From Burkholderia sp. WP9 (GTDB lineage: Bacteria; Pseudomonadota; Gammaproteobacteria; Burkholderiales; Burkholderiaceae), in assembly GCF_900104795.1 (NCBI RefSeq), contig NZ_FNTG01000002.1, positions 2,852,001 to 2,916,000 of the forward strand: a DNA stretch of 64,000 nucleotides. Direction: 5' to 3'. The position numbers were made by a program, and so were the translations under genes. This document shows, in pieces, positions 18,003 through 28,755 of this stretch. How positions within the stretch are numbered: the stretch's first letter is position 1; every line of letters starts with the position of its first letter. Below the pieces are notes generated by a model that saw nothing but the letters and a program-made list of their open reading frames with translations, searched no databases and had not been told where the DNA came from.

Positions 18003-20147
18003 ATGACCGACACGCAGTTCGCTTCCCCGCTCGACGACCTCAACCGGCAGGCCGTCGCGCTGTTCTCGGCCGCACGATTCGCCGAAGCTTTGTCGATGGT
18101 GACGCCGCTGCTCGAAGCCGATGCCGTGCCGGACGACGCGCGGGCCGACGCATTGAACATCGCCGGCGCGTGTTCGTTTGCGTTGCAGCGCCCCGCGGAT
18201 GCGGAAAACCAGTGGCGCCGCTGTCTGCGCATCAAACCCGGTTATGCCGAGGTGTACGGCACACTCGGCATGCTGCTCAAGTCGCAAGGGCGCCTGTCCG
18301 CGGCCAAGGCGATGTACCGCAGACTGGTCGCGTTGCGGCCAGGCCACGCCGACGCCCACAATCATCTCGGCGCGGTGCTCCATGGCCTCGGCTACAGGGA
18401 TGAGGCGGAGGCATCCTATCGCGAGGCGCTGGCGCTTCGTCCCGACTACGCCGAAGCGCACTATAACCGCGGCATTGTGTTGCACGAACTGGGCCGCCTT
18501 CGCGAAGCGGAAGCGGCGTTTCGCCACGCGCTGCCTGGGCTGCCGGATCACGCCGAACTCCACAACAACCTGGGCAACGTGCTGATGGAACTGGGCCGTC
18601 TCGCCGAAGCGGACGACGCCTACCGCGAAGCACTGAGAATCCGGCCGCACTATCCGGAAGCGCTCAACAACCTCGGCGGTGTGCTGAAGGCCACGTTCCG
18701 TCTCGCCGAAGCCGAACTGGCTTTTCGCCTTGCACTTGCCATTCGTGCGGATTATGCGCAAGCCCACCTGAATCTCGGCACGGTGCTCGCTGATCTCGAG
18801 CGCTTGCCCGAAGCCGCGGCCGCTTACCGCGAAGCCATCGCGCAACGCCCCGACTACGCCGAAGCACACTACAACCTCGGCGCGGCGTTGGCGAAGCAGG
18901 AGCAACTGTTCGAGGCCGAAACGGCTTATCGCGAGGCGATTCGGCTGCGGCCCGATCTCGCTCATGCGCACAACAACCTGGGTTGCGTGCTTCGCCGGCT
19001 CGATCGTCTGCCGGCGGCTGTCGAGGCGTTCGAGCGAGCGCTCAGCGTGGGTCCGCAGCTGGCGGAAGCGCACTACAACCTCGGCGCGGCGTTGGCCCAG
19101 CTCACGCGACTGCCCGAGGCCGAAAACGCGTATCGCCGCGCGCTCGCGATACGTGCCGATTACGGCGATGCGCGGTTCGGCCTGGCTGTCCTGCTGCTCG
19201 GCATGGGCCGCTTCGAGGAGGGATGGCGTCTGTACGAGAGCCGCTACGCGCAGCCGGCCTTCGTTCATCACGCGAGCGCGTCGATGCTGGGCTGCCCGCA
19301 GTGGCAAGGCGGCCCGCTCGCGGGCAAGTCCTTGCTGGTGTGGCAGGAAGACGGCCTCGGCGACATGATCCAGTTCAGCCGCTATTTCGCTTTGCTGAAG
19401 GCACAGGGCGCCTCGCACATCGCCTTTGCCTGCGCGCCGGCGCTGCACCGGCTGATGGCCTGCGTCGATGGTGTGGATGCGGTGTTCGATCACGACACCG
19501 CACGCGCGCGAGCGAACGCTTACGATTGCTGGACCAGTCTGCTGAGTGCGCCGCTGCATCTGCGCACGAGCGTGGCTACCATTCCGCGCGCCGTGCGTCT
19601 TACGGTCGAGCCGTCGCTGGTCGAACGGTGGCGGCCGATGCTGGATGCGCTGCCGCCCGGCCGCAGGATCGGCCTGGTGTGGAAGGGCAATCCGAACCAT
19701 CATAACGACGCGAATCGGTCGATCCCGTCGCTCGCCATGCTGGCGCCGCTCTGGAGCGTGCCCGGCGTGAGTTTCGTGAGTCTGCAAAAAGGCCGGGGCG
19801 AAGACGAGGCGAAGAATCCTCCCGCCGGTCAGCCGCTCCTCGACCTCGGGTCGCTCGTAACCGATTTCGCCGACAGCGCCGCGATCATCGCGCAACTCGA
19901 TCTGTTGATCGGCGTGGACACCTCCACCGTGCATCTGGCCGCGTCGCTCGGTAAACCGTGCTGGGTGATGTTGCCGGAAAAGGATATCGACTGGCGCTGG
20001 ATGCACGAGCGCAGCGATTCCCCGTGGTATCCGCACACGCTGCGCCTGTTCCGGCGCGCGCCGGGTGAGGACTGGTCGATGCCGGTCGAGCGCGTGCGTC
20101 AAGCGTGCGCGGAACGATTCGCTACCGTGGGCCGCGCGCTCACGTGA
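18003..20147 (+). CDS. TPR-repeat protein with GT9-like C-terminal domain
   Basis: This 714-residue protein has about eleven 34-residue TPR units from about residue 40 to 410, for example AEAHYNLGAALAKQEQLFEA. They are followed by a heptosyltransferase-like domain with VWKGNPNHHND and the motif GVDTSTVHLAASLGKPCWVM. Proteins of this build are thought to be glycosyltransferases whose TPR array selects protein or envelope partners. No signal peptide is visible, so it is probably cytosolic. The ATG at 18003 is preferred over a GTG at 17991. It stands alone; its stop overlaps that of the convergent LysR gene. A link to pilin or flagellin glycosylation is possible but not shown. Confidence 0.85.
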   Translation: MTDTQFASPLDDLNRQAVALFSAARFAEALSMVTPLLEADAVPDDARADALNIAGACSFALQRPADAENQWRRCLRIKPGYAEVYGTLGMLLKSQGRLSAAKAMYRRLVALRPGHADAHNHLGAVLHGLGYRDEAEASYREALALRPDYAEAHYNRGIVLHELGRLREAEAAFRHALPGLPDHAELHNNLGNVLMELGRLAEADDAYREALRIRPHYPEALNNLGGVLKATFRLAEAELAFRLALAIRADYAQAHLNLGTVLADLERLPEAAAAYREAIAQRPDYAEAHYNLGAALAKQEQLFEAETAYREAIRLRPDLAHAHNNLGCVLRRLDRLPAAVEAFERALSVGPQLAEAHYNLGAALAQLTRLPEAENAYRRALAIRADYGDARFGLAVLLLGMGRFEEGWRLYESRYAQPAFVHHASASMLGCPQWQGGPLAGKSLLVWQEDGLGDMIQFSRYFALLKAQGASHIAFACAPALHRLMACVDGVDAVFDHDTARARANAYDCWTSLLSAPLHLRTSVATIPRAVRLTVEPSLVERWRPMLDALPPGRRIGLVWKGNPNHHNDANRSIPSLAMLAPLWSVPGVSFVSLQKGRGEDEAKNPPAGQPLLDLGSLVTDFADSAAIIAQLDLLIGVDTSTVHLAASLGKPCWVMLPEKDIDWRWMHERSDSPWYPHTLRLFRRAPGEDWSMPVERVRQACAERFATVGRALT

Positions 20148-21096
20148 CGCGCGCACCACGCTTGCGAGCCGGTTGCGTTGCCGTGTGAAAGCGGTCCTCG
20201 ATCGTCTCGATGGCCTGGCCGAGAAACTGCAGGAACATGCTCATCGCGACCGTGGTGGTCAGATCCGAGCGCTGATACAGGCAGCTGGACGATTGTGCGC
20301 CCGCATCGGCGAGAGGTGTCCACGCCAGCTTACGCTGCGCGACATCTTCGGCGACGTTCTCCGCGATCAGAAAACCGATGCCGACGCCGTCCGCCACGAG
20401 CCGGCGCACCATGGATACCGAGCTGGTTTCCACCAGCGGACGCGCCTTGCGCCGTTCGCGGTGATCGATCTGATCCACCATGGCGCGCAACTCGGTGTCC
20501 GGCGTCATCAGGATGAGCGGGTAGTCGAGGCACTCGCGCAGGCGTGGGCGTTTCTGCAGTTTCGTGAGCGGATGCCCCGGTGGCGTGACGAGACCAAGAT
20601 GTTGCGTGAACGCGCGCACTTCCACCACACCGGGCGGCGGTTTGCGGCGCAGGCCGTAGCCGATGTCCGCTTCGCCGGTTTCCACCCACTTCAGGATGCT
20701 TTCGCCGTTGCCCGAGCGCACGCTATAGGTCACGCCCGGATAGCGCTTCATCGCCGCCTGGATCGCATCGGGCACCAGTTGTTCGGCCGACGAGGGCGAC
20801 ACCGCGAGATTCACATGCCCGCGACGCAGCGAGCGCAGATCTTCGACTTGCGTCATGGCGTTGTCGAAATCGCGCTGGCCGCGCCGCACTGCGGCAATGA
20901 TGATCTCCCCCGCCGTGGTGAGCTGCATGCCGCGCGGCAAGCGGTCGAAGAGCGGTGAGCCGACCTGTTCCTCCAGATTCAGAATCTGCTGGTGCACTGC
21001 GGCAGCCGTCAGGTGCAGCGCTTCGGCCGCCTTGCGAATCGAACCTCGCCTGACCACCTCGTCGAAACAGCGGAATGTCTGTGATATTGGACGCAT
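20140..21096 (-). CDS. LysR-family transcriptional regulator
   Basis: This 318-residue regulator has an N-terminal winged helix (FRCFDEVVRRGSIRKAAEAL, then AVHQQILNLEEQVGSPLFDR) and a LysR substrate-binding domain. It is divergent from the arylsulfotransferase/permease genes, which it may control. The start at 21096 (MRPISQTF) is chosen because it gives the standard LysR N-terminus; the frame is open upstream to 21138. A perfect dyad with LysR-box geometry lies just upstream. The inducer is unknown. Confidence 0.9.
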   Translation of the reverse strand: MRPISQTFRCFDEVVRRGSIRKAAEALHLTAAAVHQQILNLEEQVGSPLFDRLPRGMQLTTAGEIIIAAVRRGQRDFDNAMTQVEDLRSLRRGHVNLAVSPSSAEQLVPDAIQAAMKRYPGVTYSVRSGNGESILKWVETGEADIGYGLRRKPPPGVVEVRAFTQHLGLVTPPGHPLTKLQKRPRLRECLDYPLILMTPDTELRAMVDQIDHRERRKARPLVETSSVSMVRRLVADGVGIGFLIAENVAEDVAQRKLAWTPLADAGAQSSSCLYQRSDLTTTVAMSMFLQFLGQAIETIEDRFHTATQPARKRGARVT

Positions 21097-21104
21097 GCAT
21101 GTAC

Positions 21105-21125
21105 CGTATAGTTTTTTCGTACGGC
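21105..21125. promoter_or_regulatory. LysR-type operator dyad
   Basis: CCGTA-N11-TACGG is a perfect inverted repeat with the T-N11-A geometry of LysR boxes. It starts nine bases upstream of the LysR start codon at 21096 and 76 bases before the divergent GTG at 21201, the expected place for autoregulation and divergent activation. Confidence 0.6.
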
Positions 21126-21200
21126 CTGTAAAGAACAATCAGATTTTCCTGACGGCTTGAATAGCCTAGATTTTGCTCCATCATCTTAACGGAGCGAAAC

Positions 21201-22316
21201 GTGACTACCACAGTCGATCAAATCACCCAGCGACGCCGCGGCGTCGGTCTCATCGCTCACGACCCGGAACTGTCGGCGGGCGGCTATGCGCTGATCGCGC
21301 CGCAAACGGCGGGCGGGCGCGTATATCTCATCGATATCGGCGGCGAGGTCGTGCACGAATGGCGGATGCCGGTGCGCCCCGGCCGTCATGCGGTGATTCT
21401 CCCGAACGGCAATCTCGGCTACAACGGCAGCCATGCGGATTCGGAAGACCGCTACGCACCGTGGTCGATGTGGCATGGCGGCGATTTCTATGAAGTCACG
21501 CCACAAGGCGAAGTGGTCTGGCGCTACCAGGACCCCGCACATCACCACGACGCGCAGTGGCTGCCGAACGGCAATCTGCTGTATGCCGCGTGCGCGCCGG
21601 TGCCGGCAGCTTTTGCGGAACGCGTGCCAGGCGGCACGGCGCATGGACCCGAAGAGGTGATGTACGGTGACGTGATCCGCGAAGTGAATCGTGCCGGTGA
21701 ACTGGTGTGGGAGTGGAAGGCCTGGGAGCATCTGAATCCCACGGACTTTCCGATTGCGCCGGGCTTTGGCCGCTATCACTGGCCGCTCGTGAACGGGCTC
21801 GGCGTGAACGCCAGGGGCGAAGTGCTGATGAGTTTGCGCACCACGTCGGGCATTATCGCCGTCGATCGCGAGAGTGGCGGCGTAACGACGCATATCCCGC
21901 CGAGCGTGGTCTCGCATCAGCACGCCCCGGTGGCGCTCGCCAACGGCAACGTTCTCACCTTCGACAACGGTAACTTCCGCACCGGCGCGCACGTGGCGTT
22001 CTCACGCGTGCTGGAGATCGATCCGTCGAGCCGCGAAGTGGTGTGGTCGTATGCCGACGACATGGTGAACATGTTCTACAGCGCGTTCATGGGCAACGCC
22101 CAACGCCTCGCGAACGGCAACACGCATATCACCGAGTCGGCCACCGGGCGTCTGTTCGAAGTGACGCCGGCGGGCGAGGTGGTGTGGGAATACGTGATTC
22201 CGTGGTTCGGCGAGTATCCGGACGAAGCGGCGCGTAAAACCGGTCCGGGCCAGTTGAACAGCGTGTTCCAGACTTTCCGCTACAGCCGCGAGCAATTGCC
22301 GTGGCTGCGCGCATGA
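21201..22316 (+). CDS. Arylsulfotransferase-family (beta-propeller) protein
   Basis: This 371-residue protein resembles the ASST/arylsulfotransferase family. It shows repeated propeller blades marked by LPNGNL, GEVVWRYQDPAHHHDAQWL, LANGNVLTFDNGNF and ANGNTHITESATGRLFEV. Family enzymes move sulfate between phenolic groups. No signal peptide is visible, unlike periplasmic ASST, so it would act in the cytoplasm. The start is a GTG with GGAG seven bases before. It is the first gene of a + strand unit with the purine-type permease, opposite a LysR gene. The true substrate is unknown. Confidence 0.75.
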   Translation: MTTTVDQITQRRRGVGLIAHDPELSAGGYALIAPQTAGGRVYLIDIGGEVVHEWRMPVRPGRHAVILPNGNLGYNGSHADSEDRYAPWSMWHGGDFYEVTPQGEVVWRYQDPAHHHDAQWLPNGNLLYAACAPVPAAFAERVPGGTAHGPEEVMYGDVIREVNRAGELVWEWKAWEHLNPTDFPIAPGFGRYHWPLVNGLGVNARGEVLMSLRTTSGIIAVDRESGGVTTHIPPSVVSHQHAPVALANGNVLTFDNGNFRTGAHVAFSRVLEIDPSSREVVWSYADDMVNMFYSAFMGNAQRLANGNTHITESATGRLFEVTPAGEVVWEYVIPWFGEYPDEAARKTGPGQLNSVFQTFRYSREQLPWLRA

Positions 22317-22354
22317 CTGCCGCGCTTCATTGCGCTTCGAACTCCGAGGGTAAC

Positions 22355-23683
22355 GTGAATCCAGAACCCGCCATTCATAGCGTCGACGCGCGCTTGCCCG
22401 CGTGGCAACTCGTGCTGTTCGGCCTGCAGCATGTGCTGTCCATGGCCGCCTCGCCGGTCACCGCGGTTTTTCTCGTGTCGCGCATGGTGTCGCTGCCGTC
22501 GGACATGACGGTGCATCTGATCGGCGCGACCTTTTTCGTATGCGGCGTGGGCACGCTGCTGCAGTCGCTCGGCGCCGGGCCGATCGGCGCGCGGCTGCCC
22601 TTCGTGATGGTGCCGGGCGGCGCGCCCGCCATGCTGTTCGCCGTTATCGCGACGCAAACGGATTTGCGTACGGCGGCAGGCGCCGCGATTCTCACCAGCC
22701 TGTTCTATTGGATCGTGCTGCCGGTATTCGCGCGCTGCCTGCGGTTTTTTCCACGCGTGGTGGTGGGCACGATGCTATTGCTCGTGTCGGTGAGCCTCAT
22801 CAAGATCTACGCCGGCATCATTGTCGGACAGCCGGGTACGCCGGGTTTCGCGCGGCCTCAGTCGCTCGGCCTTGCGCTGGTCACGATCGTGGCCACGCTC
22901 GCGGTGGCGCGTCTGTTCAAGGGCACCGTGGGCAGGCTCGCGGTGCTGCTGGGCCTCGCCGTCGGCACATTCGCAGGCTGGGCGACGGGGCAGATGGCCG
23001 CGGGCGGACTCTGGAGCGGCCCGCTCGTCACGCTGCCGACGCTGCTGCCATTCGGCATGCCGCGTTTCGACGTGCTCGCCGCGCTGCCCATGCTGATCTT
23101 CAGCGTGATCTCGATGGCCGAGGCGACGGGGCAGACGGTAGCCGTCGGCGAAATCACGGGCAGGAAGATCGACATGCGGCGCGACGTGCCGCGCACGATT
23201 CGCGGCGATGCGCTCGCGTCATTGATCGGCTCGCTGCTGGGCACGTCGCTCATCATCACCAGCGCGGAGAATATCGGCGTCGTGCAGACCACGGGCGTGC
23301 GCTCGCGCTACGTCACCGCGACGGCGGGCGGCATGCTGATGCTGATCGCCCTGTTCGCGCCGCTCGGGCGTTTCGCTTACGCGATTCCGGCGCCGGTGGT
23401 CGGGGGCACCGCGCTGATTGTCTTCGCGATGATCGGTGTGATGGGCATCAATCTGCTCGGCAAGGTCGACCTGCATGAGCGAGGCAATCAGTACACGCTG
23501 GCGGCGGCGCTCGTCGTGGGGCTGATACCCGTGCTGGTGCCGAACGTCTACGCGTCGTTCCCCGGACCGTTGCAGATCGTGCTGGGCAACGGCATGGCGG
23601 CGGGCACGCTCACGGCCATCGTTGTCAATCTGGTGTTTGGCGCGTGGCGCCTCGCACCGGCGGAGAACATCCAGACCACCTGA
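22355..23683 (+). CDS. NCS2-family xanthine/uracil permease
   Basis: This membrane transporter (about 442 residues) of the nucleobase:cation symporter-2 family imports a purine or uracil with protons. The sequence shows LFGLQHVLSMAASPVTAVFL at the start, many hydrophobic helices and the family region FSVISMAEATGQTVAVGEITG. ENIGVVQTTGVRSRYVT follows. The GTG at 22355 has GAGGG four bases before it and is preferred. An ATG at 22313 that overlaps the previous stop (ATGA) is an alternative. Which nucleobase is carried cannot be told by eye. Confidence 0.88.
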   Translation: MNPEPAIHSVDARLPAWQLVLFGLQHVLSMAASPVTAVFLVSRMVSLPSDMTVHLIGATFFVCGVGTLLQSLGAGPIGARLPFVMVPGGAPAMLFAVIATQTDLRTAAGAAILTSLFYWIVLPVFARCLRFFPRVVVGTMLLLVSVSLIKIYAGIIVGQPGTPGFARPQSLGLALVTIVATLAVARLFKGTVGRLAVLLGLAVGTFAGWATGQMAAGGLWSGPLVTLPTLLPFGMPRFDVLAALPMLIFSVISMAEATGQTVAVGEITGRKIDMRRDVPRTIRGDALASLIGSLLGTSLIITSAENIGVVQTTGVRSRYVTATAGGMLMLIALFAPLGRFAYAIPAPVVGGTALIVFAMIGVMGINLLGKVDLHERGNQYTLAAALVVGLIPVLVPNVYASFPGPLQIVLGNGMAAGTLTAIVVNLVFGAWRLAPAENIQTT

Positions 23684-23736
23684 TGTCGGGCTTGCGGGCC
23701 CTCGCAGTTTTCCTTCCAACGCTTCACCCACACGCC

Positions 23737-24843
23737 ATGAAAAACAAAATCGCTTTCCACGCGACGCTCGTCGCGGGCTCGCTCGCGCTCGTCGTTTCCT
23801 CGACGGCCTACGCGCAGAGCAGTGTCACGCTGTACGGCAGTCTCGATGCAGGTCTGGGTTACGTGAGCAATCTGCACGGCTCGCCGGCTTATATCGCGGA
23901 GCAGGGCACCTTGCAGGCCGACCGCTTCGGCTTTCAGGGCGTCGAAGATATCGGCGCGGGCCGCTCGGTGGTGTTCAGGCTCGAAAGTGGTTTCGTCACG
24001 ACGACGGGCGCGTCCGCGAGCAGCAGCACGTTCTTCAACCGCCAGGCGTACGTGGGCCTGGCCGATCCGATGTTCGGCACAGTGACCCTCGGCCGCCAGA
24101 CAGACTGGAATTTCGACTGGCTCGGGTCGGTCTCGACAGGGCAGGTGCTCGGCGACTTCTCCGCGTTTCACCCCGGCAATCTGGATGGACTCGGCAGCAC
24201 CTTGCCCGTGCAGTTGTCGAGCACGGTGAAATGGAAGAGCGCGAGCTATCGCGGCCTGACGCTCGGCGCGCTGTATGGATTTCCGGGCGCGACGGCCAGC
24301 AATACCAACGGACGAACTATCAGCTTCGGCGCTAACTATAGCAATGGTCCGCTCAAGCTGGTGGCCGTGTATTCCGAGTATCGCGACCGCTTGCTGCCGC
24401 TCTCGAACGGACTCGGCCTGACCTCGTTCGAAGGGCAGACGCTTACGCCCGGCGCAACCTTCAACGCGAAACAGGTGCGTGACATGGGCATTGGCGGGTC
24501 GTACCGTTTCGAGCGAGTGACGCTGCACGCGCTCGCCACCGATGTGCGGATCGCCTCGAACGGCGGCAGTGAACACTTTCGGAGCATCGACGGCGGCGCC
24601 AATCTTCGTTTGACGCCCGCCGAGGAAGTCGCGGCCGGCGCATGGACCGCGACGCTCGACGGGCGTCGCTGGACGCAGTTCACGCTGGCCAACGTGTATT
24701 CGCTGTCGAAAACCACGCAGCTCTACGCGGATCTGATGTTCGAGACCGCGGGCGGCGGCGCGGTGGCCAATACGCTCGGCATTGGCGCCGCTTCAGGCGG
24801 ACGGCAGACGGTGTTCCTCAGTGGAATCCATCACCTGTTCTGA
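23737..24843 (+). CDS. Gram-negative trimeric porin (OmpC-like)
   Basis: This 368-residue outer-membrane porin has a signal peptide ending AYAQS and the Burkholderiales porin start SSVTLYGSLDAGLGYVSN. Typical strand segments such as RQAYVGLADPMFGTVTLGRQ follow, and the protein ends in Phe (HHLF), as expected for BamA recognition. It follows the permease by 53 bases on the same strand and may supply its substrate. It meets the end of benD with only 11 bases between the two stops. Confidence 0.9.
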   Translation: MKNKIAFHATLVAGSLALVVSSTAYAQSSVTLYGSLDAGLGYVSNLHGSPAYIAEQGTLQADRFGFQGVEDIGAGRSVVFRLESGFVTTTGASASSSTFFNRQAYVGLADPMFGTVTLGRQTDWNFDWLGSVSTGQVLGDFSAFHPGNLDGLGSTLPVQLSSTVKWKSASYRGLTLGALYGFPGATASNTNGRTISFGANYSNGPLKLVAVYSEYRDRLLPLSNGLGLTSFEGQTLTPGATFNAKQVRDMGIGGSYRFERVTLHALATDVRIASNGGSEHFRSIDGGANLRLTPAEEVAAGAWTATLDGRRWTQFTLANVYSLSKTTQLYADLMFETAGGGAVANTLGIGAASGGRQTVFLSGIHHLF

Positions 24844-24854
24844 GCCAGCCCGTA

Positions 24855-25648
24855 TCAACCGAGGTCGCCGCCGCCCACGGGCAACACGGTGCCGGTGATA
24901 TACGACGCCTCGTCCGAGGCGAGAAACAGAATCGCGCCGACCTGTTCGTCGATCGTGCCGTAACGGTGCATCAAACTCGACGCGATGGTCTGATCGACAA
25001 TGCCCTGATACCAGCGCGCCTCCTGCTCGCTCTGCGGCGCCGTATTGCGCGGCACCTTGCGCGGCGGTGCCTCGGTGCCGCCGGTGGCGACGGCGTTCAC
25101 GCGGATGCCGTCGTCCGCATGTTCAAAAGCGAGACTGGCGGTTAACGCGTTCACGCCACCCTTTGATGCCGCATACGGCACGCGGTAGATACTGCGCGTC
25201 GCGATCGACGACACGTTCACGATCGCCCCGCGCCGCTGCGCGATCATGGCGGGCAGCACCGCGCGGCAACTCCATAAAGTGGGGAAGAGCGAGCGGCGCA
25301 CTTCGGCTTCGATCTGCGCTTCGTCATACTCTTCGTATGGTTTGGCCCAGATTGTGCCGCCCACGTTGTTGACCAGCACGTCGATCTTGCCGAAGGCGTC
25401 GAGCGCCGCTCGCATCAGCTTGCACGCACCGGCGTAGGTCTCCAGATCCGCGATCACGGCGAGCGTGGGACTACCGAGGGCGGCGATCTCCGCCTCCACC
25501 TCGTGCACGAGTTCCGCGCGGTCGGCGAGCACGACGATAGCGCCTTCGGCGGCGGCGCGTAGCGCCACGCCCCGGCCGATGCCTTGCGCCGCGCCGGTGA
25601 CGATCACGACTTTTTCATTGAAGCGTTGGTTGGACGAAGTCATGGTCA

Positions 25649-25649
<1 letters not shown>
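24855..25649 (-). CDS. benD: 1,6-dihydroxycyclohexa-2,4-diene-1-carboxylate dehydrogenase
   Basis: BenD is a short-chain dehydrogenase (264 residues) that converts the benzoate cis-diol to catechol with NAD+ and loss of CO2. The cofactor motif VTGAAQGIGRG (near residue 18), the NNVGG motif and the catalytic Ser/Tyr/Lys region (VSSIATRSIYRVPYAASKGG) are intact. The start overlaps the benC stop (ATGA), so translation is coupled; an ATG two codons later is an alternative. It is the last gene of the benABCD operon. No cat genes for catechol breakdown are in the window. Confidence 0.93.
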
Positions 25650-27178
<1,529 letters not shown>

Positions 27179-27182
<4 letters not shown>

Positions 27183-28570
27183 GCGTCGACTCCTTCGGCG
27201 GACCGGGCTGGCGCCGTTGCCGGCTTCAACGCCTGTTTCATCGTCTCGACCCAATAGCGATGCTGCACGGTGTAGAGTCCCTCGTCCTCGGTTTTGACGC
27301 CGCTCATCAACGGCTTGAGGCCGATGCGGCTCGCCGCTTCGTCCGGACCTTCGATCCAGTGTTGCGCGCCACGGCACATGTCGTTCCATTCGAGCGCGCT
27401 GCCGGCATAGCCTTGCTGACAGGCGCGAAATTCTTCGAGATCGTCGGGCGTGGCCATGCCGCTCACATTGAAGAAGTCTTCGTATTGCCGGATGCGGCGC
27501 GCACGCGCTTCGGCCGATTCGCCTTTGGGCGCGATGCAGTAGATCGTCACTTCGGTCTTGTCGACGGAGAGGGGGCGCAGCAGGCGGATCTGCGAACCGA
27601 ACTGGTCCATCAGATACACGTTCGGATAGAGGCACAGGTTGCGTGAATTCTGGATCATCCAGTCGGCGGTCTCGCTGCCGCAGCGCGCGGCAAAAGCGTC
27701 ACGCTGGCTGAAATTCGGACGGTCTTCCGGATTGGCCCAACGCGACCACAGCAACATGTGCCCGTGTTCGAACGCATAGAAGCCGCCGCCTTGCCGGCCC
27801 CAGTTGCCCGCGTCCATCGCGCGGACCTGATCGACCCGTGCGTTTTCTTCCTTACGGTGGTTGGTCGTCGCCGCATAGTTCCAGTGAACCGCCGAGACGT
27901 GATAGCCGTCGGCGCCGTTTTCGGTTTGCAGTTTCCAGTTACCTTCATACGTATAGGTCGATGCGCCGCGCAGCACTTCGAGCCCGTCTTCCGACTGATC
28001 GACGATCATGTCGATGATGCGCGCCGCCTCGCCGAGAAACGCTTCCAGTGGCAGCACGTCGGCATTCAGGCTGCCGAACAGAAAGCCACGATAGCTCTGG
28101 AAGCGCGCGATCTTCTTCAGGTCGTGCGAGCCTTCCTTGTTGAAGCAGTCGGGATAACCGGCATCTTCCGGATCTTTGACCTTCAGAAGCTTGCCGCTAT
28201 TGTTGAAAGTCCAGCCATGGAACGGGCAGGTGTAGGTGGCTTTGTTACCGCGCTTGTGGCGGCACAGCATCGCGCCGCGATGCGTGCACGCATTGATGAA
28301 AGCATTCAACTCACCTTGCCGGTTGCGCGCGATCACGACCGGCTGGCGTCCCATGTGGGTCGTGTAGTAGTCGTTGTTGTTCGGGATCTGGCTTTCGTGC
28401 GCCAGATAAATCCAGTTGCCCTCGAAGATGTGCCGCATTTCGAGTTCGAACAGGGCCGGGTCCGTGAAGGCGCTGCGATGCAGGCGATAGTCGCCGCGCT
28501 CGGCGTCTTCGACCAGAAAGTCGTCGATGCCGGTAAGGCGCGGCGCGCGATCGAGGTAAATCGGAATCAT
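27179..28570 (-). CDS. benA: Benzoate 1,2-dioxygenase large subunit
   Basis: BenA (463 residues) is the catalytic subunit that dihydroxylates benzoate at C1/C2. The Rieske centre ligands are C95-x-H97 and C115-x2-H118 ([22 protein letters not shown]). The mononuclear iron motif lies in [17 protein letters not shown] precedes the ATG at 28570. It leads the benABCD operon and is transcribed away from benM across a 185-base shared promoter region. Confidence 0.96.
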
Positions 28571-28641
28571 GGTTGTCTCCTGACAGAAGTCCGCTTGTCG
28601 AACGGCGCCGCGAAACGCTGTCGCTGCCGTCATGCAATGCA

Positions 28642-28656
28642 ATGCCTGAAAGGTAT
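28642..28656. promoter_or_regulatory. BenM-like operator site 1
   Basis: ATGC-CTGAAAG-GTAT differs at one base from the BenM/CatM consensus ATAC-N7-GTAT. It lies 72 bases upstream of benA in the divergent benA-benM region and shares its spacer and right arm with site 2 (CTRAAAGGTAT). Confidence 0.55.
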
Positions 28657-28736
28657 AATCTGCGTGGAATTCAGGGGCAAGTGCAGGATAGTTGGCGTGC
28701 GTTTAAGGCGTCCAACACCGTTTTAGTATCGCGTTC

Positions 28737-28751
28737 ATATCTAAAAGGTAT
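28737..28751. promoter_or_regulatory. BenM-like operator site 2
   Basis: ATAT-CTAAAAG-GTAT also differs at one base from ATAC-N7-GTAT. It ends only four bases before the benM ATG at 28756, where binding would repress benM, and overlaps its likely ribosome-binding site AAAAGG. Confidence 0.5.
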
Positions 28752-28755
28752 GGTC

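Noticed and set aside
17886..20159. 757-codon open frame on the minus strand
   Set aside because: It mirrors the repeated TPR codons of the + strand gene; the apparent repeats are antisense to TPR units.
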